DNA from: Pseudorhizobium pelagicum
Lineage (GTDB): Bacteria > Pseudomonadota > Alphaproteobacteria > Rhizobiales > Rhizobiaceae
NCBI GenBank assembly: GCA_000722615.1
Contig: JOKI01000011.1
Span: forward strand, 1-64,000
DNA: 64,000 bases
Direction: 5' to 3'
Positions 1 through 9,633 of the stretch are shown in pieces; the stretch's first letter is position 1; every line of letters starts with the position of its first letter. Position numbers and translations under genes: made by a program. The notes under the pieces were generated by a model, which was not told the DNA's origin, searched no databases, and saw only the letters and a program-made list of their open reading frames with translations.

Positions 1-93
1 CTACTTTGCGCCACGGCGGACATTTCAACCCCGCCGCCACATCGTGTGTGGCACGGGATATGCAGTGGCAGCGTGCAATTAAGCTTCCCGTCA

Positions 94-690
94 TCAGCCA
101 AACGGCTGAGCTGCAGCCACCGCCTCGGCTTCGTCCACGTCCATATCCAGCACCCTTCTCGCCAGGTCGAAGCTGAAGCCGTTGCGGGCGAAGGCAGACA
201 TCTCCCGGGCAAGCCGCTTCTCGTCGAGCGGCGCACGCCGGTACGGACCGAAGCCACGCTTGCGGGCAAATGCGATGGCGGCGGTGGGATCGTCGGCATC
301 CTCCAGGGCCTCCGCTGCGGTCGGCGGGTCTACGCCCTTTTCCTGCAGCTTTCGCGCAATGACGCGCTTGGATCGTCCGGCCCGGACCAGGGACCTGACC
401 TTCACTTCCGCATAGGACTTGTCGTCCAGTGCACCGACACGCCGGCCGAACGCGATCGCGGCGTTGGCCACGGCCGCCAGTTGCGCTTCCGACATGCCTT
501 CGAATTTCTGCCTGGCCTTGCGGCGGATGGCGGTCGCCAGTTCGTGCTCGGTCATCATCCGGCGCGACAACCGATAGGATGCGGAGTTCTTGGCCCATGC
601 CAGCATCCTGACGGTCGGCTCGGCGCTGTCATCGAGGCCGGCGTGATGCTCCGGGTCGCCTGGACCGCCTGTTGCGAGGTCCTTGTTCAT
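94..690 (-). CDS. recX: Regulatory protein RecX
   Basis: RecX-family modulator of RecA filaments. The 198-residue product has the family's all-helical repeat pattern: RMLAWAKNSASYRLSRRMM near the N terminus, then LDDKSYAEVKVRSLVRAGRS and RKRGFGPYRR. The open frame runs much further upstream, but that part is low-complexity readthrough. The start is placed at the ATG ending at 690; an ATG six codons upstream (708) is equally possible and neither has a clear Shine-Dalgarno. RecX families usually run about 150-200 residues, so the size fits. It stands alone here, not next to recA. Family assignment is fairly secure; the exact start is not. Confidence 0.8.
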   Translation of the reverse strand: MNKDLATGGPGDPEHHAGLDDSAEPTVRMLAWAKNSASYRLSRRMMTEHELATAIRRKARQKFEGMSEAQLAAVANAAIAFGRRVGALDDKSYAEVKVRSLVRAGRSKRVIARKLQEKGVDPPTAAEALEDADDPTAAIAFARKRGFGPYRRAPLDEKRLAREMSAFARNGFSFDLARRVLDMDVDEAEAVAAAQPFG

Positions 691-801
691 CGGGTCGGTG
701 GAGCGCATTCGCGCGATCGGCCGGGCCGAAATCTCGAAAAGGTGATGTTCTCCTCCCTGGAAAACGCGGTAGCCTGCTGCTTCAGCCGAGAGGAGTAGCC
801 G

Positions 802-1224
802 ATGCTTCGTCGATTCGCCTGCCTCATTCTGTCCATGCTCCTGCTTTCTGCAGCGTCTTGGGCCGGAGATCCGGTCAGCAATGCCCGCGCCGTGATCTCC
901 GGCCAGATCAACGCCTTTCGCAGCGACGACGCCGAAGCCGCCTATGCCTTCGCCTCGCCGGGCATCCGCAGCACGTTTCGAACCGAGTTCCAGTTCCTGG
1001 AGATGGTTCGCAAGACCTATCCTCCCGTCTACCGTGCCGACAGCTATGCCTTTGGCCGTTCCAAGCTTGTCGGAGGCGGTGAACTCGTGTTCCAGGAGGT
1101 CCTGATCAGCGGCAGCCAGGGCAAGGACTGGACGGCGATCTATGAACTCAGATTGATGGACGACGGCGCCTACAAGGTGAATGGCGTTCGGCTTCGGCGC
1201 AATACGTCCAGCACCGGCATCTGA
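802..1224 (+). CDS. Small secreted DUF4864-like protein
   Basis: A 140-residue protein with an N-terminal signal peptide (residues 1 to about 21, ending SAASWAG), so probably periplasmic. The mature part has the look of the DUF4864 family: an ARAVISGQINAFRSDD opening, then AAYAFASPGIR and a strand-rich C terminus (WTAIYELRLMDDGAYKVNGV). That fold resembles NTF2/SnoaL-like proteins; no enzymatic residues are evident. The start is supported by GAGAGGAGT a few bases before the ATG. It converges on tgt, whose stop lies 4 bp away. Function unknown. Confidence 0.7.
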   Translation: MLRRFACLILSMLLLSAASWAGDPVSNARAVISGQINAFRSDDAEAAYAFASPGIRSTFRTEFQFLEMVRKTYPPVYRADSYAFGRSKLVGGGELVFQEVLISGSQGKDWTAIYELRLMDDGAYKVNGVRLRRNTSSTGI

Positions 1225-1228
1225 TCTC

Positions 1229-2359
1229 CTAGAGGGGTGCCAGATCGCCCCTCGCCCAGGTTTCCTGCGTCTCGGCATAGAAATCGGCGAAGCGGCCTTC
1301 CGCGATGGCCAGCCGGATCCCTTTCATCAGGTCCTGATAGTACGAGAGGTTGTTCCAGGACAGCAGCATGCCGCCCAGCGCCTCGTCGGACCGTACCAGG
1401 TGATGCAGATAGGCCCGAGAATAGTCGCGCGCTGCCGGGCAGCTCGATTCCTCGTCCAGCGGCCGCATGTCCTCGGCGTGGCGGGCGTTGCGGATATTGA
1501 CCTTGCCGCGCCGGGTGAAGGCCAGGCCGTGGCGTCCGGAGCGGGTCGGCATCACGCAGTCGAACATGTCGATGCCCCGCGCCACGGACTTCAGCATGTC
1601 GTCCGGCGTCCCGACGCCCATCAGGTAGCGCGGCTTTTCGGACGGCAGGACCGGAAGCGTCGTCTCCAGCATCCGCAGCATCACATCCTGAGGCTCGCCG
1701 ACGGCAAGCCCGCCGACCGCATAGCCCTTCAGGTCAAGCTGTTTCAATCCTTCAGCCGAGCGGACACGCAGGTCCGGCTGGTCGCCGCCCTGGACGATGC
1801 CGAACATCGCCTTGCCGGGCTGATCGCCGAAGGCCACCCGGCACCGCTCCGCCCAGCGCAGCGAGAGCTCCATGGCGCGCTCGATCTCCTTCGGCTCGGC
1901 CGGCAGTGCGACGCATTCGTCGAGCTGCATCTGGATGTCGGAGCCGAGCAGCCCCTGGATCTCGATCGACCGCTCGGGCGACATGTGATGCAGGCTGCCG
2001 TCCACATGGCTCTTGAAGGTGACGCCCTGCTCGTCGAGCTTGCGCAGACCGGAGAGCGACATCACCTGGAAGCCGCCGCTATCGGTGAGAATCGGGTGCT
2101 TCCAGCGGATCAGCTCATGCAGGCCGCCGAGGCGCGCCACCCGTTCGGCGCCCGGCCGCAGCATCAGGTGGTAGGTGTTGCCGAGGATGATGTCGGCGCC
2201 GGTTTCCCGGACCTGGTCGAGATACATGGCCTTGACGGTGCCGACCGTGCCGACCGGCATGAAGGCCGGCGTGCGGATCGTCCCGCGCGGCATGGTGACT
2301 TCGCCGAGACGCGCGCCGCCGTCGGTTGCCTTGAGGTTGAACTGGAACGTCTCTGTCAT
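1229..2359 (-). CDS. tgt: tRNA-guanine transglycosylase (Tgt), zinc ligands degenerate
   Basis: Exchanges guanine-34 for preQ1 in tRNAs for Asn, Asp, His and Tyr in the queuosine pathway. The 376-residue protein has the (beta/alpha)8 family hallmarks: D93 in [11 protein letters not shown] (general acid position), GGLAVGEP near 216, and the nucleophile D267 in [13 protein letters not shown]. The usual C-x-C-x2-C...H zinc site is not intact: the block reads [14 protein letters not shown], so S305, C307 and A310 stand where three Cys are expected, and N336 stands at the His position. Its ATG overlaps the queA stop (ATGA), so the two are translationally coupled. Annotation is secure; the metal site is the oddity. 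Confidence 0.95.
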   Translation of the reverse strand: MTETFQFNLKATDGGARLGEVTMPRGTIRTPAFMPVGTVGTVKAMYLDQVRETGADIILGNTYHLMLRPGAERVARLGGLHELIRWKHPILTDSGGFQVMSLSGLRKLDEQGVTFKSHVDGSLHHMSPERSIEIQGLLGSDIQMQLDECVALPAEPKEIERAMELSLRWAERCRVAFGDQPGKAMFGIVQGGDQPDLRVRSAEGLKQLDLKGYAVGGLAVGEPQDVMLRMLETTLPVLPSEKPRYLMGVGTPDDMLKSVARGIDMFDCVMPTRSGRHGLAFTRRGKVNIRNARHAEDMRPLDEESSCPAARDYSRAYLHHLVRSDEALGGMLLSWNNLSYYQDLMKGIRLAIAEGRFADFYAETQETWARGDLAPL

Positions 2360-3441
2360 GTCATCTTCCGGAAAAGCAGGCTTGAATCGCCGTAGGAATA
2401 GAAGCGATAGCCGCTGCGAATGGCGTAATCATAGGCGTTCTTCATGGTCTCGAAGCCACTGAAGGCGGAGACCAGCATGAAGAGCGTCGACTTCGGCAGG
2501 TGGAAATTGGTCATCAGCACATCCACCGCCTTGAAACGGTAGCCGGGCGTGATGAAGATGTCTGTCTGGCCGCTCCAGGGCTCGATACGGCCGTCGTCTG
2601 CGGCGGCGCTTTCGAGAAGGCGCAGCGACGTGGTGCCGACGGAGACGATGCGCCCGCCCCTTGCCCGCACCGCGTTCAACCGCTCGGCCGTCTCGGCGCT
2701 GACATGGCCGATTTCGGCATGCATCTTGTGCTCGTCGGTGTCGTCAGCCTTCACCGGAAGAAACGTCCCCGCGCCCACATGCAGCGTCACGAAATGACGT
2801 TCTATGCCGGCGGCATCGAGGGCATCAAAGAGCTCAGGCGTAAAGTGCAGCCCGGCCGTGGGCGCCGCAACGGCACCCCTCTCGCGGGCATAGATCGTCT
2901 GGTAGTCGATCTGGTCCCGTTCGTCCTCGGGGCGCTTGTCGGCGATATAGGGCGGCAGCGGGATGTGGCCGACCGCCATGATCGCTTCGTCGAGCGCCGG
3001 GCCGGAGAGATCGAAGAGGAGCGTGATCTCGCCGCCCTCGCCCTTGGATTCCACCGTCGCATTCAGCGTGCCGAGCAGGCAGGCGTCGCCACCATGGCCG
3101 AACAGTATCCGGTCGCCGACCTTGATGCGCTTGCCGGGTCTGGCGAAAGCCTTCCAACGCTCAGGCCCCGCCCGCATGTGGAGCGTCGCCGACACCGGCA
3201 GTTCCGCCCCCCCTTCCCTGACACGCTGGCCTTCCAGCTGCGCCGGAATGACCCGGGTATCGTTGAAGACGAGCGCGTCGCCGGCTCTCAGCATCCCGGG
3301 AAGATCGCGAACGTGATGATCCTCCAATGCAGCAGACGGCTCCGGCTGGACGACAAGCAGACGGGCGCTGTCGCGCGGGCTGGCGGGCCGTAGCGCGATG
3401 TTGTCGTCCGGCAGGTCGAAATCGAAGAGGTCTACGCGCAT
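2356..3441 (-). CDS. queA: S-adenosylmethionine:tRNA ribosyltransferase-isomerase (QueA)
   Basis: Transfers and isomerises the ribosyl part of S-adenosylmethionine onto preQ1-tRNA, the step after Tgt in queuosine synthesis. The 361-residue product starts [11 protein letters not shown], the conserved QueA N terminus, and carries [35 protein letters not shown] and TDIFITPGY family blocks. The open frame continues upstream of 3441, but homology begins at this ATG. It is the first gene of a queA-tgt pair with a 4-bp overlap, and lies downstream of a terminator that closes the ppiA-ppiB transcript. Confidence 0.95.
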   Translation of the reverse strand: MRVDLFDFDLPDDNIALRPASPRDSARLLVVQPEPSAALEDHHVRDLPGMLRAGDALVFNDTRVIPAQLEGQRVREGGAELPVSATLHMRAGPERWKAFARPGKRIKVGDRILFGHGGDACLLGTLNATVESKGEGGEITLLFDLSGPALDEAIMAVGHIPLPPYIADKRPEDERDQIDYQTIYARERGAVAAPTAGLHFTPELFDALDAAGIERHFVTLHVGAGTFLPVKADDTDEHKMHAEIGHVSAETAERLNAVRARGGRIVSVGTTSLRLLESAAADDGRIEPWSGQTDIFITPGYRFKAVDVLMTNFHLPKSTLFMLVSAFSGFETMKNAYDYAIRSGYRFYSYGDSSLLFRKMT

Positions 3442-3498
3442 TTCATCTCGGCGGCTGGTGTTGGCTGGTGACGGCGGTCCCGCAGATAGTCGGATATG

Positions 3499-3537
3499 CC
3501 GCAAAAGAAAAGCGCCCCGGCCGAACCGGAGCGCTTT
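3499..3537 (-). terminator. Rho-independent terminator after ppiB
   Basis: Two arms (3509-3520 and 3526-3537) pair as AAAGCGC(C/T)CCGG around a 5-base loop with one mismatch. On the minus strand the hairpin is followed by TTTTCTTTT. It lies 20 bp past the ppiB stop and before queA, which separates the coaD-ppiA-ppiB unit from queA-tgt. Confidence 0.75.
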
Positions 3538-3557
3538 CAGGACGTCAGTACGGAAGA

Positions 3558-4073
3558 TCAGGCAGCGATATCGGCTGCAACCTTCACGGAAACGATCGAA
3601 TCCGGATCCTGCACGGGTTCGCCCTTCTTGATCTGGTCGATGTTGTCCATGCCTTCGATGACCTGGCCCCAGACCGTGTACTGCTTGTTGAGCCAAGGGG
3701 AATCGGTAAAGCAGATGAAGAACTGCGAGTTGGCCGAGTTCGGGCTCTGCGAGCGCGCCATCGAGCAGGTGCCGCGAACATGCGGAACGGCCGAAAATTC
3801 GGCCTGCAGGTCCGGCTTGTCGGACCCGCCCATGCCGGCGCGCGACGGGTTGAAGTTCTCGCCACCCTTCTTGCCGAACTGCACGTCGCCGGTCTGGGCC
3901 ATGAAATCCGGTATCACGCGATGGAAGACAACGCCGTCATAGGCCTGTTCGCGCGCCAGTTCCTTGATGCGCGCGACGTGGCCGGGGGCCAGATCGGGCA
4001 TCAGGGCGATGACGACCCTGCCCTTGGTGGTTTCCATGATGAGGGTGTTTTCCGGGTCCTTGATCTCGGCCAT
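3558..4073 (-). CDS. ppiB: Cytoplasmic peptidyl-prolyl cis-trans isomerase, cyclophilin type (PpiB-like)
   Basis: Cyclophilin that interconverts cis and trans X-Pro bonds. The 171-residue protein has no signal peptide, so it is probably cytoplasmic. Active-site residues are visible: R52 in [15 protein letters not shown]60, and Q117-F118 in NSQFFIC, plus a [11 protein letters not shown] block typical of bacterial cyclophilins. Start choice: AAGGAG at 4080-4085 abuts an upstream ATG (4079) with no spacer, but lies 6 nt from the ATG at 4073, so 4073 is preferred. The gene follows its exported paralogue (4113-4688) by 39 bp, and both are terminated by the hairpin near 3520. Confidence 0.92.
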   Translation of the reverse strand: MAEIKDPENTLIMETTKGRVVIALMPDLAPGHVARIKELAREQAYDGVVFHRVIPDFMAQTGDVQFGKKGGENFNPSRAGMGGSDKPDLQAEFSAVPHVRGTCSMARSQSPNSANSQFFICFTDSPWLNKQYTVWGQVIEGMDNIDQIKKGEPVQDPDSIVSVKVAADIAA

Positions 4074-4112
4074 AGCCATCTCCTTGTTGTGTTGTCGCGA
4101 CCGGGGCCGCTT

Positions 4113-4688
4113 TTATTGTGTCTGCTTTCCGACGGTGACCTTGATCATGCGGTCGGGATCGGAGACTTCACCGTTGCCACCTTCGCCGCGCTTGATCTTG
4201 TCGACGGCTTCCATACCGGAAGCCACCTTGCCGACAACCGTGTACTGGCCGTTCAGGAAAGAACCTTCGTCGAACATGATGAAGAACTGGGAATTGGCGG
4301 AGTCTGGATCCTGGGAGCGGGCCATACCCACGGTACCGCGCTCAAAGGGTACCTCGGAAAACTCGGCTGGCAGATCCGGGAGCTTCGAGCCGCCGGTGCC
4401 GGCACGCTCCGGAGCGAAGCCATCCTCGGTGTCGCCGAACTCGACGTCGCCGGTCTGGGCCATGAAGCCTTCGATGACGCGGTGGAACGCGACATTGTCA
4501 TATTCACCTTCGGCCGCGAGCTTCTTGATCTGTTCGACGTGCTGGGGGGCGATCTCCGGAAGAAGCTCGATCACAACCGGACCGTCCTTCAATTCGATCG
4601 TGAGAAAGTCGTCCTCTGCGGCAAATGCCGGAACGGCGAGAGTTGCGAATGCAAAAGCGCCTGCAAGGGCGGAACGAAGCGATTTCAT
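4113..4688 (-). CDS. ppiA: Exported peptidyl-prolyl cis-trans isomerase, cyclophilin type (PpiA-like)
   Basis: Periplasmic cyclophilin of 191 residues. A signal peptide (MKSLRSALAGAFAFATLAVP, cut after AFA near residue 23) precedes the domain. Catalytic residues R70 and Q78 sit in FHRVIEGFMAQTGD, and SQFFIMF is conserved. It is clearly a paralogue of the cytoplasmic cyclophilin immediately downstream, sharing the NSQFF and GxGGSxxPDL blocks. It lies 20 bp after coaD, in a probable coaD-ppiA-ppiB operon. Confidence 0.92.
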   Translation of the reverse strand: MKSLRSALAGAFAFATLAVPAFAAEDDFLTIELKDGPVVIELLPEIAPQHVEQIKKLAAEGEYDNVAFHRVIEGFMAQTGDVEFGDTEDGFAPERAGTGGSKLPDLPAEFSEVPFERGTVGMARSQDPDSANSQFFIMFDEGSFLNGQYTVVGKVASGMEAVDKIKRGEGGNGEVSDPDRMIKVTVGKQTQ

Positions 4689-4708
4689 AGTTTCTCCAAG
4701 ATGGGACG

Positions 4709-5203
4709 TCAGCGTTTCAGCTTGAGCTTCATGGCCATAGAGACAGGTGTCGGGACAAATGCTCCGACATCACCGCCCATTGCGGCGATCTGCCGGACCA
4801 ATGTGGCCGTAATGGGCCGCGATGCCACCCCCGCGGGCAGAAATACGGTCTGAATGTCTGGAGCAAGCTGCCTGTTCATGCCGGCCATCTGCATCTCGTA
4901 GTCAAGATCGGTCCCATCCCGCAGGCCGCGGATCAGGAGCCTTGCGCCATGGGCGCGGGCCGCGTCGACGACGAGATTGTCGAACGAGACGACGTCGATG
5001 TCCGCACCCTTTTCAGGCAGGACGTCGGCCAGGGAAGCGCGAATAAGCTCCGCCCGCTCCTCAAAGCTGAACATCGGGACCTTGCCCGGATGAACGCCGA
5101 TGGCGACGACCACGCGTTCGGCAACCTCGAGCGCCTGAAGAAGCACGTCGAGGTGTCCATTGGTCAGGGGATCGAAGGATCCCGGGTAGAAAGCGATGGT
5201 CAT
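4709..5203 (-). CDS. coaD: Phosphopantetheine adenylyltransferase (CoaD)
   Basis: Makes dephospho-CoA from 4'-phosphopantetheine and ATP, the penultimate step of CoA synthesis. The 164-residue protein has the nucleotidyltransferase signature [10 protein letters not shown] at residues 8-17, the [15 protein letters not shown] block and a C-terminal [10 protein letters not shown] (the ISSTxVR-type ATP motif). The start at 5203 matches the family N terminus ([10 protein letters not shown]). A longer open frame begins 11 codons earlier, but those residues are outside the family. No strong Shine-Dalgarno is seen at either. Confidence 0.95.
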   Translation of the reverse strand: MTIAFYPGSFDPLTNGHLDVLLQALEVAERVVVAIGVHPGKVPMFSFEERAELIRASLADVLPEKGADIDVVSFDNLVVDAARAHGARLLIRGLRDGTDLDYEMQMAGMNRQLAPDIQTVFLPAGVASRPITATLVRQIAAMGGDVGAFVPTPVSMAMKLKLKR

Positions 5204-5488
5204 GGAGGTTCCCGCCGGTTTCCTGCCTTTTGTCATGGTCGAGATGCCGCCGCAAGTCTTGGCAAGATGAACGGCAGATGAACAGCCCGTTCAAGCCCGT
5301 TTCATTGCGGATGTGGTTTTCTGCGATCAATGGGCGAAGACCCGTTGCGGAAAGCAGGAGCGAGGGTCGGCATCGCGTGCGCAGAGCACCGGCGGTCGGC
5401 ATCCCAAGACCTCCAAATCCCGCTTTTCAACAGATGGTGGAACCAGATCGCGAAGTCGGCGTTTTGGCAAACAAGAAGGACTACTGAG

Positions 5489-5668
5489 ATGATCGAGAGA
5501 AAGAAGCCGATCATGCTGGACAAGATCTTCATGATCAACATGGTCTGGACAGCAATGATCGCCGCGATGCTCACGGCAACAGTGACCCTTTATCAGGATA
5601 GGTCCGAGTGGACCGAATTGAACTATCCGCAGATGACGGGCCGATATCACGACGCCTCGTACTACTGA
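5489..5668 (+). CDS. Small single-pass membrane protein of unknown function
   Basis: A 59-residue ORF starting MIERKKPIMLDK. One hydrophobic stretch (IFMINMVWTAMIAAMLTATV, about residues 13-32) would span the membrane, leaving a positively charged N terminus inside. GAAGGA lies 8 nt before the ATG. It is followed 24 bp later by a second tiny membrane ORF, and both are divergent from coaD. I recognise no family. The support is the Shine-Dalgarno, the membrane-protein composition and the tandem arrangement. Confidence 0.55.
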   Translation: MIERKKPIMLDKIFMINMVWTAMIAAMLTATVTLYQDRSEWTELNYPQMTGRYHDASYY

Positions 5669-5692
5669 CGGGATTGCAAAAAGAGGCAGGGC

Positions 5693-5827
5693 ATGCTTGT
5701 GACTTTGACGGTTTTGGCAAGTTTGATCAGCATCATGTTCGTGGCGTCGGTGACCTCGACGATTGCGGAATTGCGCCGCGAAAGCGAAGAGATGAAGGTT
5801 TTCGCCAAACGTCACGCTCCCTTCTGA
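5693..5827 (+). CDS. Very small membrane protein of unknown function
   Basis: A 44-residue ORF: residues 1-24 are hydrophobic (MLVTLTVLASLISIMFVASV), followed by a charged amphipathic tail with RRESEEMKVFAKR. An AGAGGCAGGG Shine-Dalgarno-like stretch precedes the ATG. It follows the 59-residue ORF in the same direction and ends before the bidirectional terminator near 5915, so the two probably form a short transcript. No family recognised. Confidence 0.45.
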   Translation: MLVTLTVLASLISIMFVASVTSTIAELRRESEEMKVFAKRHAPF

Positions 5828-5898
5828 ACGCCGGTCGCACCTCTTCAAGACATTTTCGGTAGCGGGCTGCGCCGATTGTCTGTCCCTCCGCGCAGCCA

Positions 5899-5930
5899 AA
5901 AAAAAAGCCGGGCATCAGCCCGGCTTTTTT
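5899..5930. terminator. Bidirectional terminator between small ORFs and gyrA
   Basis: Perfect stem AAGCCGGGC (5905-5913), 4-base loop ATCA, and GCCCGGCTT (5918-5926), flanked by an A tract on one side and a T tract on the other. It can terminate gyrA (minus) and the small ORFs (plus). Confidence 0.9.
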
Positions 5931-5946
5931 CGTTTAACCCCTGCCC

Positions 5947-8763
5947 TTATTCGCCCTCTGGCTCATCGGGCGCACTGTCGGGTGCCGGCGCGCTGCCGAG
6001 GTCACCCGTCTCCGCCATGATCTCCTCTGGCAGAACATTGCCGTTTTCGTCCTCGCCCTCCGGCTCGCTGATCCGCTCCACGGATACGACCTTCTCATCC
6101 TTGGCGGTGGAGAAGATCGTGACGCCCTTGGTGGCGCGGCTGGCGATGCGGATGCCGTTGACCGGAACCCGGATGAGCACGCCGCCGTTCGAGACGAGCA
6201 TGATCTGGTCCGTATCCTCGATCGGGAAGGCCGCCACGAGCTCGCCGATTTCGCTGGTTCGGGACGTATCGGTGGCGCGGATGCCCTTGCCGCCGCGGCC
6301 CGAAGTGCGGAAGTCGTAGGAGGACGACCGCTTGCCGTAGCCCTTCTCCGAGACCGTCAGAACGAACTGTTCGCGGGTCTTCAGCTCCTGGTACCGCTCT
6401 TCGGAAAGCTCTCCAACCTCGCCGACCTCTTCACCCACCAGCGCGATGTCCTCCTCGTCGACGCCGGCAGAGCGGCGCTCCATCGCGGAGCGCTTGAGGT
6501 AGGCCGCACGTTCCCAGGGTTCGGCCGCGACATGCCCGACGATGGTCATCGAGATGATTCGGTCGGCCGGTTGCAGCGTGATGCCGCGGACACCGATCGA
6601 GTTGCGGCCGGCAAAGACGCGGACGCTGTCGACCGGGAAACGAATGCACTGTCCAAGCGCGGTGGTCAGCAGCACGTCATCGCGATCGGTACAGGTCTCG
6701 ACGGAGAGGATTTCATCCCCCTCGTCCTCGAGCTTCATGGCGATCTTGCCGTTGCGATTGACCTGAACGAAGTCGGACAGCTTGTTGCGTCGGACGGTCC
6801 CGCGCGTCGTGGAGAACATGACGTCGAGATTTTCCCAGCTCGTCTCGTCCTCGGGTAGCGGCATGATGGTGGTGATGCGTTCGCCGGGTTCCAGCGGAAG
6901 CATGTTGATCAGGGCCTTGCCGCGTGAGGTCGGCGTGCCGACCGGCAGACGCCAGACCTTCTCCTTGTAGACGATGCCGCGCGACGAGAAGAACAAGACC
7001 GGCGTATGTGTGTTGGCGACGAATAGCCGGGTAACGAAATCCTCGTCCCGGGTTGCCATGCCGGACCGGCCCTTGCCACCGCGGCGCTGCGCCCGATAGG
7101 TCGTCAGCGGCACGCGCTTGATGTAGCCGAGATGCGAGACGGTGACCACCATGTCCTCGCGGGCGATCAGGTCCTCGTCGTCCATGTCCGGACCGCCTTC
7201 GAGGATCTCCGTCCGTCTGGGCGTGCCGAACTCGTCGCGAACGGCGATCAGCTCATCCTTGACGATCGTGTAGATGCGCACGCGCGACGACAGGATATCG
7301 AGATAATCCGTGATCTCGGCGCCGATCTTGTTGAGTTCGTCGCTGATTTCGTCGCGACCGAGCGCTGTCAGGCGGGCCAGACGCAGTTCCAGGATGGCGC
7401 GGGCCTGCTCTTCCGAGAGATTATACGTGCCGTCCTCGTTGATCCTGTGCCGGGGATCGTCGATCAGGCGGATCAGCGAATCCACGTCATGCGCCGGCCA
7501 GCGGCGGGTCATCAACTGTTCGCGGGCGGTCGCCGGATCGGGCGCACGACGGATCAGGCTGATGATTTCGTCGATATTGGCGACGGCAATCGCGAGACCG
7601 ACCAGGACGTGGGCGCGGTCACGCGCCTTGCGCAGCAGGTATTTTGTTCGGCGGCTAACGACTTCCTCGCGGAAGGCAATGAAAGCCTTCAGCATGTCGA
7701 TCAGCGTGAGCTGTTCCGGCTTGCCACCGTTCAGCGCCACCATGTTGCAGCCGAAGGAGGTCTGCAGCGGTGTGTAACGGTACAGCTGGTTGAGGATCAC
7801 CTCGGCATTGGCGTCGCGCTTCAGCTCGATCACGACCCGATATCCCTGGCGGTCGGACTCGTCGCGCAGATCGGAGATGCCTTCGATGCGCTTGTCGCGC
7901 ACCAGTTCGGCCATCTTCTCGATCATCGTCGCCTTGTTCACCTGGTAGGGCACTTCGGTGATGATGATCTGCTCGCGGTCGCCGCGCATCGGCTCGATGT
8001 GGGCCTTGCCGCGCATGATCACGGAGCCGCGGCCGGTCTCATAGGCCGAGCGGATGCCGGACCTGCCGAGGATGAGGGCGCCGGTGGGGAAGTCGGGCCC
8101 GGGAATGAACTGCATCAGTTCCTGCAGTTCGATCGCCGGATTGTCGATCAGCGCAATGCAGCCGTCGATCACTTCGGTCAGGTTGTGGGGCGGAATGTTC
8201 GTCGCCATGCCGACGGCGATACCGCCGGCGCCGTTGACGAGAAGGTTCGGGAAGCGCGCAGGCACCACCACGGGTTCCGACATCGTGCCGTCGTAGTTGT
8301 CGCGGAAGTTGACGGTCTCCTTGTCGAGATCGTCGAGCAGCGCGTGGGCAGACTTCTGCAGGCGGCACTCGGTGTAACGCTGGGCTGCAGGCGGATCGCC
8401 GTCGATGGAGCCGAAGTTGCCCTGACCATCGATCAACGGCAACCGCAGGGACCAGTGCTGCGCCATGCGCGCCAGCGCGTCGTAGATCGCCGAGTCGCCA
8501 TGCGGGTGGTACTTACCCATCACGTCACCGGTGACGCGGGCGGACTTGACGTACTTCTTGTTCCAGTCGATGCCCATTTCGCTCATCGAGAACAGGATGC
8601 GCCGGTGAACCGGCTTCAATCCGTCACGGACGTCGGGAAGCGCGCGGCTGACGATGACGCTCATCGCGTAATCGAGATAGGACCGCTGCATTTCTTCCAC
8701 GATGGAGATGGGCTCGATGCCTGGGGGCAGCTTTCCGCCGCCGGGTGTGCTTTGCTCAGTCAA
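5947..8763 (-). CDS. gyrA: DNA gyrase subunit A
   Basis: Breakage-reunion subunit of DNA gyrase. The 938-residue product carries the catalytic tyrosine Y130 in [10 protein letters not shown], the [10 protein letters not shown] GyrA box in the C-terminal wrapping domain, and an acidic Glu/Asp-rich tail. The quinolone-determining segment reads [15 protein letters not shown], with S91 and D95 at the positions equal to E. coli S83 and D87, i.e. the drug-sensitive residues. It has its own promoter region (8764-8992) and ends at the bidirectional terminator. Confidence 0.98.
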   Translation of the reverse strand: MTEQSTPGGGKLPPGIEPISIVEEMQRSYLDYAMSVIVSRALPDVRDGLKPVHRRILFSMSEMGIDWNKKYVKSARVTGDVMGKYHPHGDSAIYDALARMAQHWSLRLPLIDGQGNFGSIDGDPPAAQRYTECRLQKSAHALLDDLDKETVNFRDNYDGTMSEPVVVPARFPNLLVNGAGGIAVGMATNIPPHNLTEVIDGCIALIDNPAIELQELMQFIPGPDFPTGALILGRSGIRSAYETGRGSVIMRGKAHIEPMRGDREQIIITEVPYQVNKATMIEKMAELVRDKRIEGISDLRDESDRQGYRVVIELKRDANAEVILNQLYRYTPLQTSFGCNMVALNGGKPEQLTLIDMLKAFIAFREEVVSRRTKYLLRKARDRAHVLVGLAIAVANIDEIISLIRRAPDPATAREQLMTRRWPAHDVDSLIRLIDDPRHRINEDGTYNLSEEQARAILELRLARLTALGRDEISDELNKIGAEITDYLDILSSRVRIYTIVKDELIAVRDEFGTPRRTEILEGGPDMDDEDLIAREDMVVTVSHLGYIKRVPLTTYRAQRRGGKGRSGMATRDEDFVTRLFVANTHTPVLFFSSRGIVYKEKVWRLPVGTPTSRGKALINMLPLEPGERITTIMPLPEDETSWENLDVMFSTTRGTVRRNKLSDFVQVNRNGKIAMKLEDEGDEILSVETCTDRDDVLLTTALGQCIRFPVDSVRVFAGRNSIGVRGITLQPADRIISMTIVGHVAAEPWERAAYLKRSAMERRSAGVDEEDIALVGEEVGEVGELSEERYQELKTREQFVLTVSEKGYGKRSSSYDFRTSGRGGKGIRATDTSRTSEIGELVAAFPIEDTDQIMLVSNGGVLIRVPVNGIRIASRATKGVTIFSTAKDEKVVSVERISEPEGEDENGNVLPEEIMAETGDLGSAPAPDSAPDEPEGE

Positions 8764-8992
8764 ATCGGATCACGATCTTTGTTCGGAATCAGTTGCATTT
8801 CTATAGCGGAAAGCGGCTCCGGACGCCAATTTCCGCAGCGGTTTTGAACAGCTTTTGAACCTTGTGCGGCCCGTCCGTACGGTGCACATGGCGGAAAATC
8901 AGTGAGGAAGCTCACTCTTCCCTTGACCGCCCCGCTGTCCTAACAATCTTGGCTGGCATCCGCAAGGATCGTGAGCATCACCGGGGGGCCAC

Positions 8993-9622
8993 ATGGCAAC
9001 TGCAGATATCCTGATCAACGCCTTCACGACGCTGCTGGTGACACTGGATCCGCCTGGGCTGGCACCTGTGTTTCTCGGGCTGACGGTGGGCATGACGAGG
9101 CTGCAGCGCCGACAGGTGGCGGTGCGCGGCTCGCTCATCGCCTTCGCCATCCTCGCCGTCTTCGCGCTCTTCGGCGCCAGCCTGCTCGGCTCGCTCGGCA
9201 TCTCGATGGGAGCGTTCCGGATCGCCGGCGGCCTGCTGCTGTTCTGGATCGCCTTCGAAATGGTCTTCGAGCGACGGCAGGAGCGCAAGGAGAAGACGTC
9301 TCAGACGGCCATTACCATCGACCACATCCATAACATCGCCGTCTTTCCCCTGGCGCTGCCGCTGATCGCCGGTCCCGGCGCCATATCGGCGACCGTGCTG
9401 CTGGCCGGAGCCCTCCCCGGCCCCTGGGACCGTTTCCTGCTGATTGGCGTGCTGGCGCTCAGCATGTTGCTCGTTCTCGCCGCGCTTCTGATCGCCGAGC
9501 GTCTCGACCGCTTCCTCGGCGTTACGGGGCGGGCCATTCTGACCCGCCTGCTCGGCGTCATTCTGGCCGCGCTGTCCGTGCAGTTCGTGGTGGACGGAAT
9601 ACGGTCGGCCTTCATCCTGTAG
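8993..9622 (+). CDS. MarC-family integral membrane protein
   Basis: A 209-residue protein with about six hydrophobic segments and MarC-family blocks: TLLVTLDPPGLAPVFLGLT near the N terminus, FRIAGGLLLFWIAFEMV around 75-90, and IAVFPLALPLIAGPGAISA around 115-130. These proteins lie in the inner membrane. The historical link to multiple antibiotic resistance was not upheld for E. coli MarC, and the function of the family is open. The gene is divergent from gyrA and convergent with the exported nucleosidase. Confidence 0.9.
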   Translation: MATADILINAFTTLLVTLDPPGLAPVFLGLTVGMTRLQRRQVAVRGSLIAFAILAVFALFGASLLGSLGISMGAFRIAGGLLLFWIAFEMVFERRQERKEKTSQTAITIDHIHNIAVFPLALPLIAGPGAISATVLLAGALPGPWDRFLLIGVLALSMLLVLAALLIAERLDRFLGVTGRAILTRLLGVILAALSVQFVVDGIRSAFIL

Positions 9623-9633
9623 CGGCGAGCCGC

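Noticed and set aside
49-64. TGGCAC-GGGAT-ATGCA, close to a sigma-54 promoter on the plus strand
   Set aside because: No gene follows in that direction for over 700 bp except the antisense of recX, and the -12 element has a mismatch. Probably chance.
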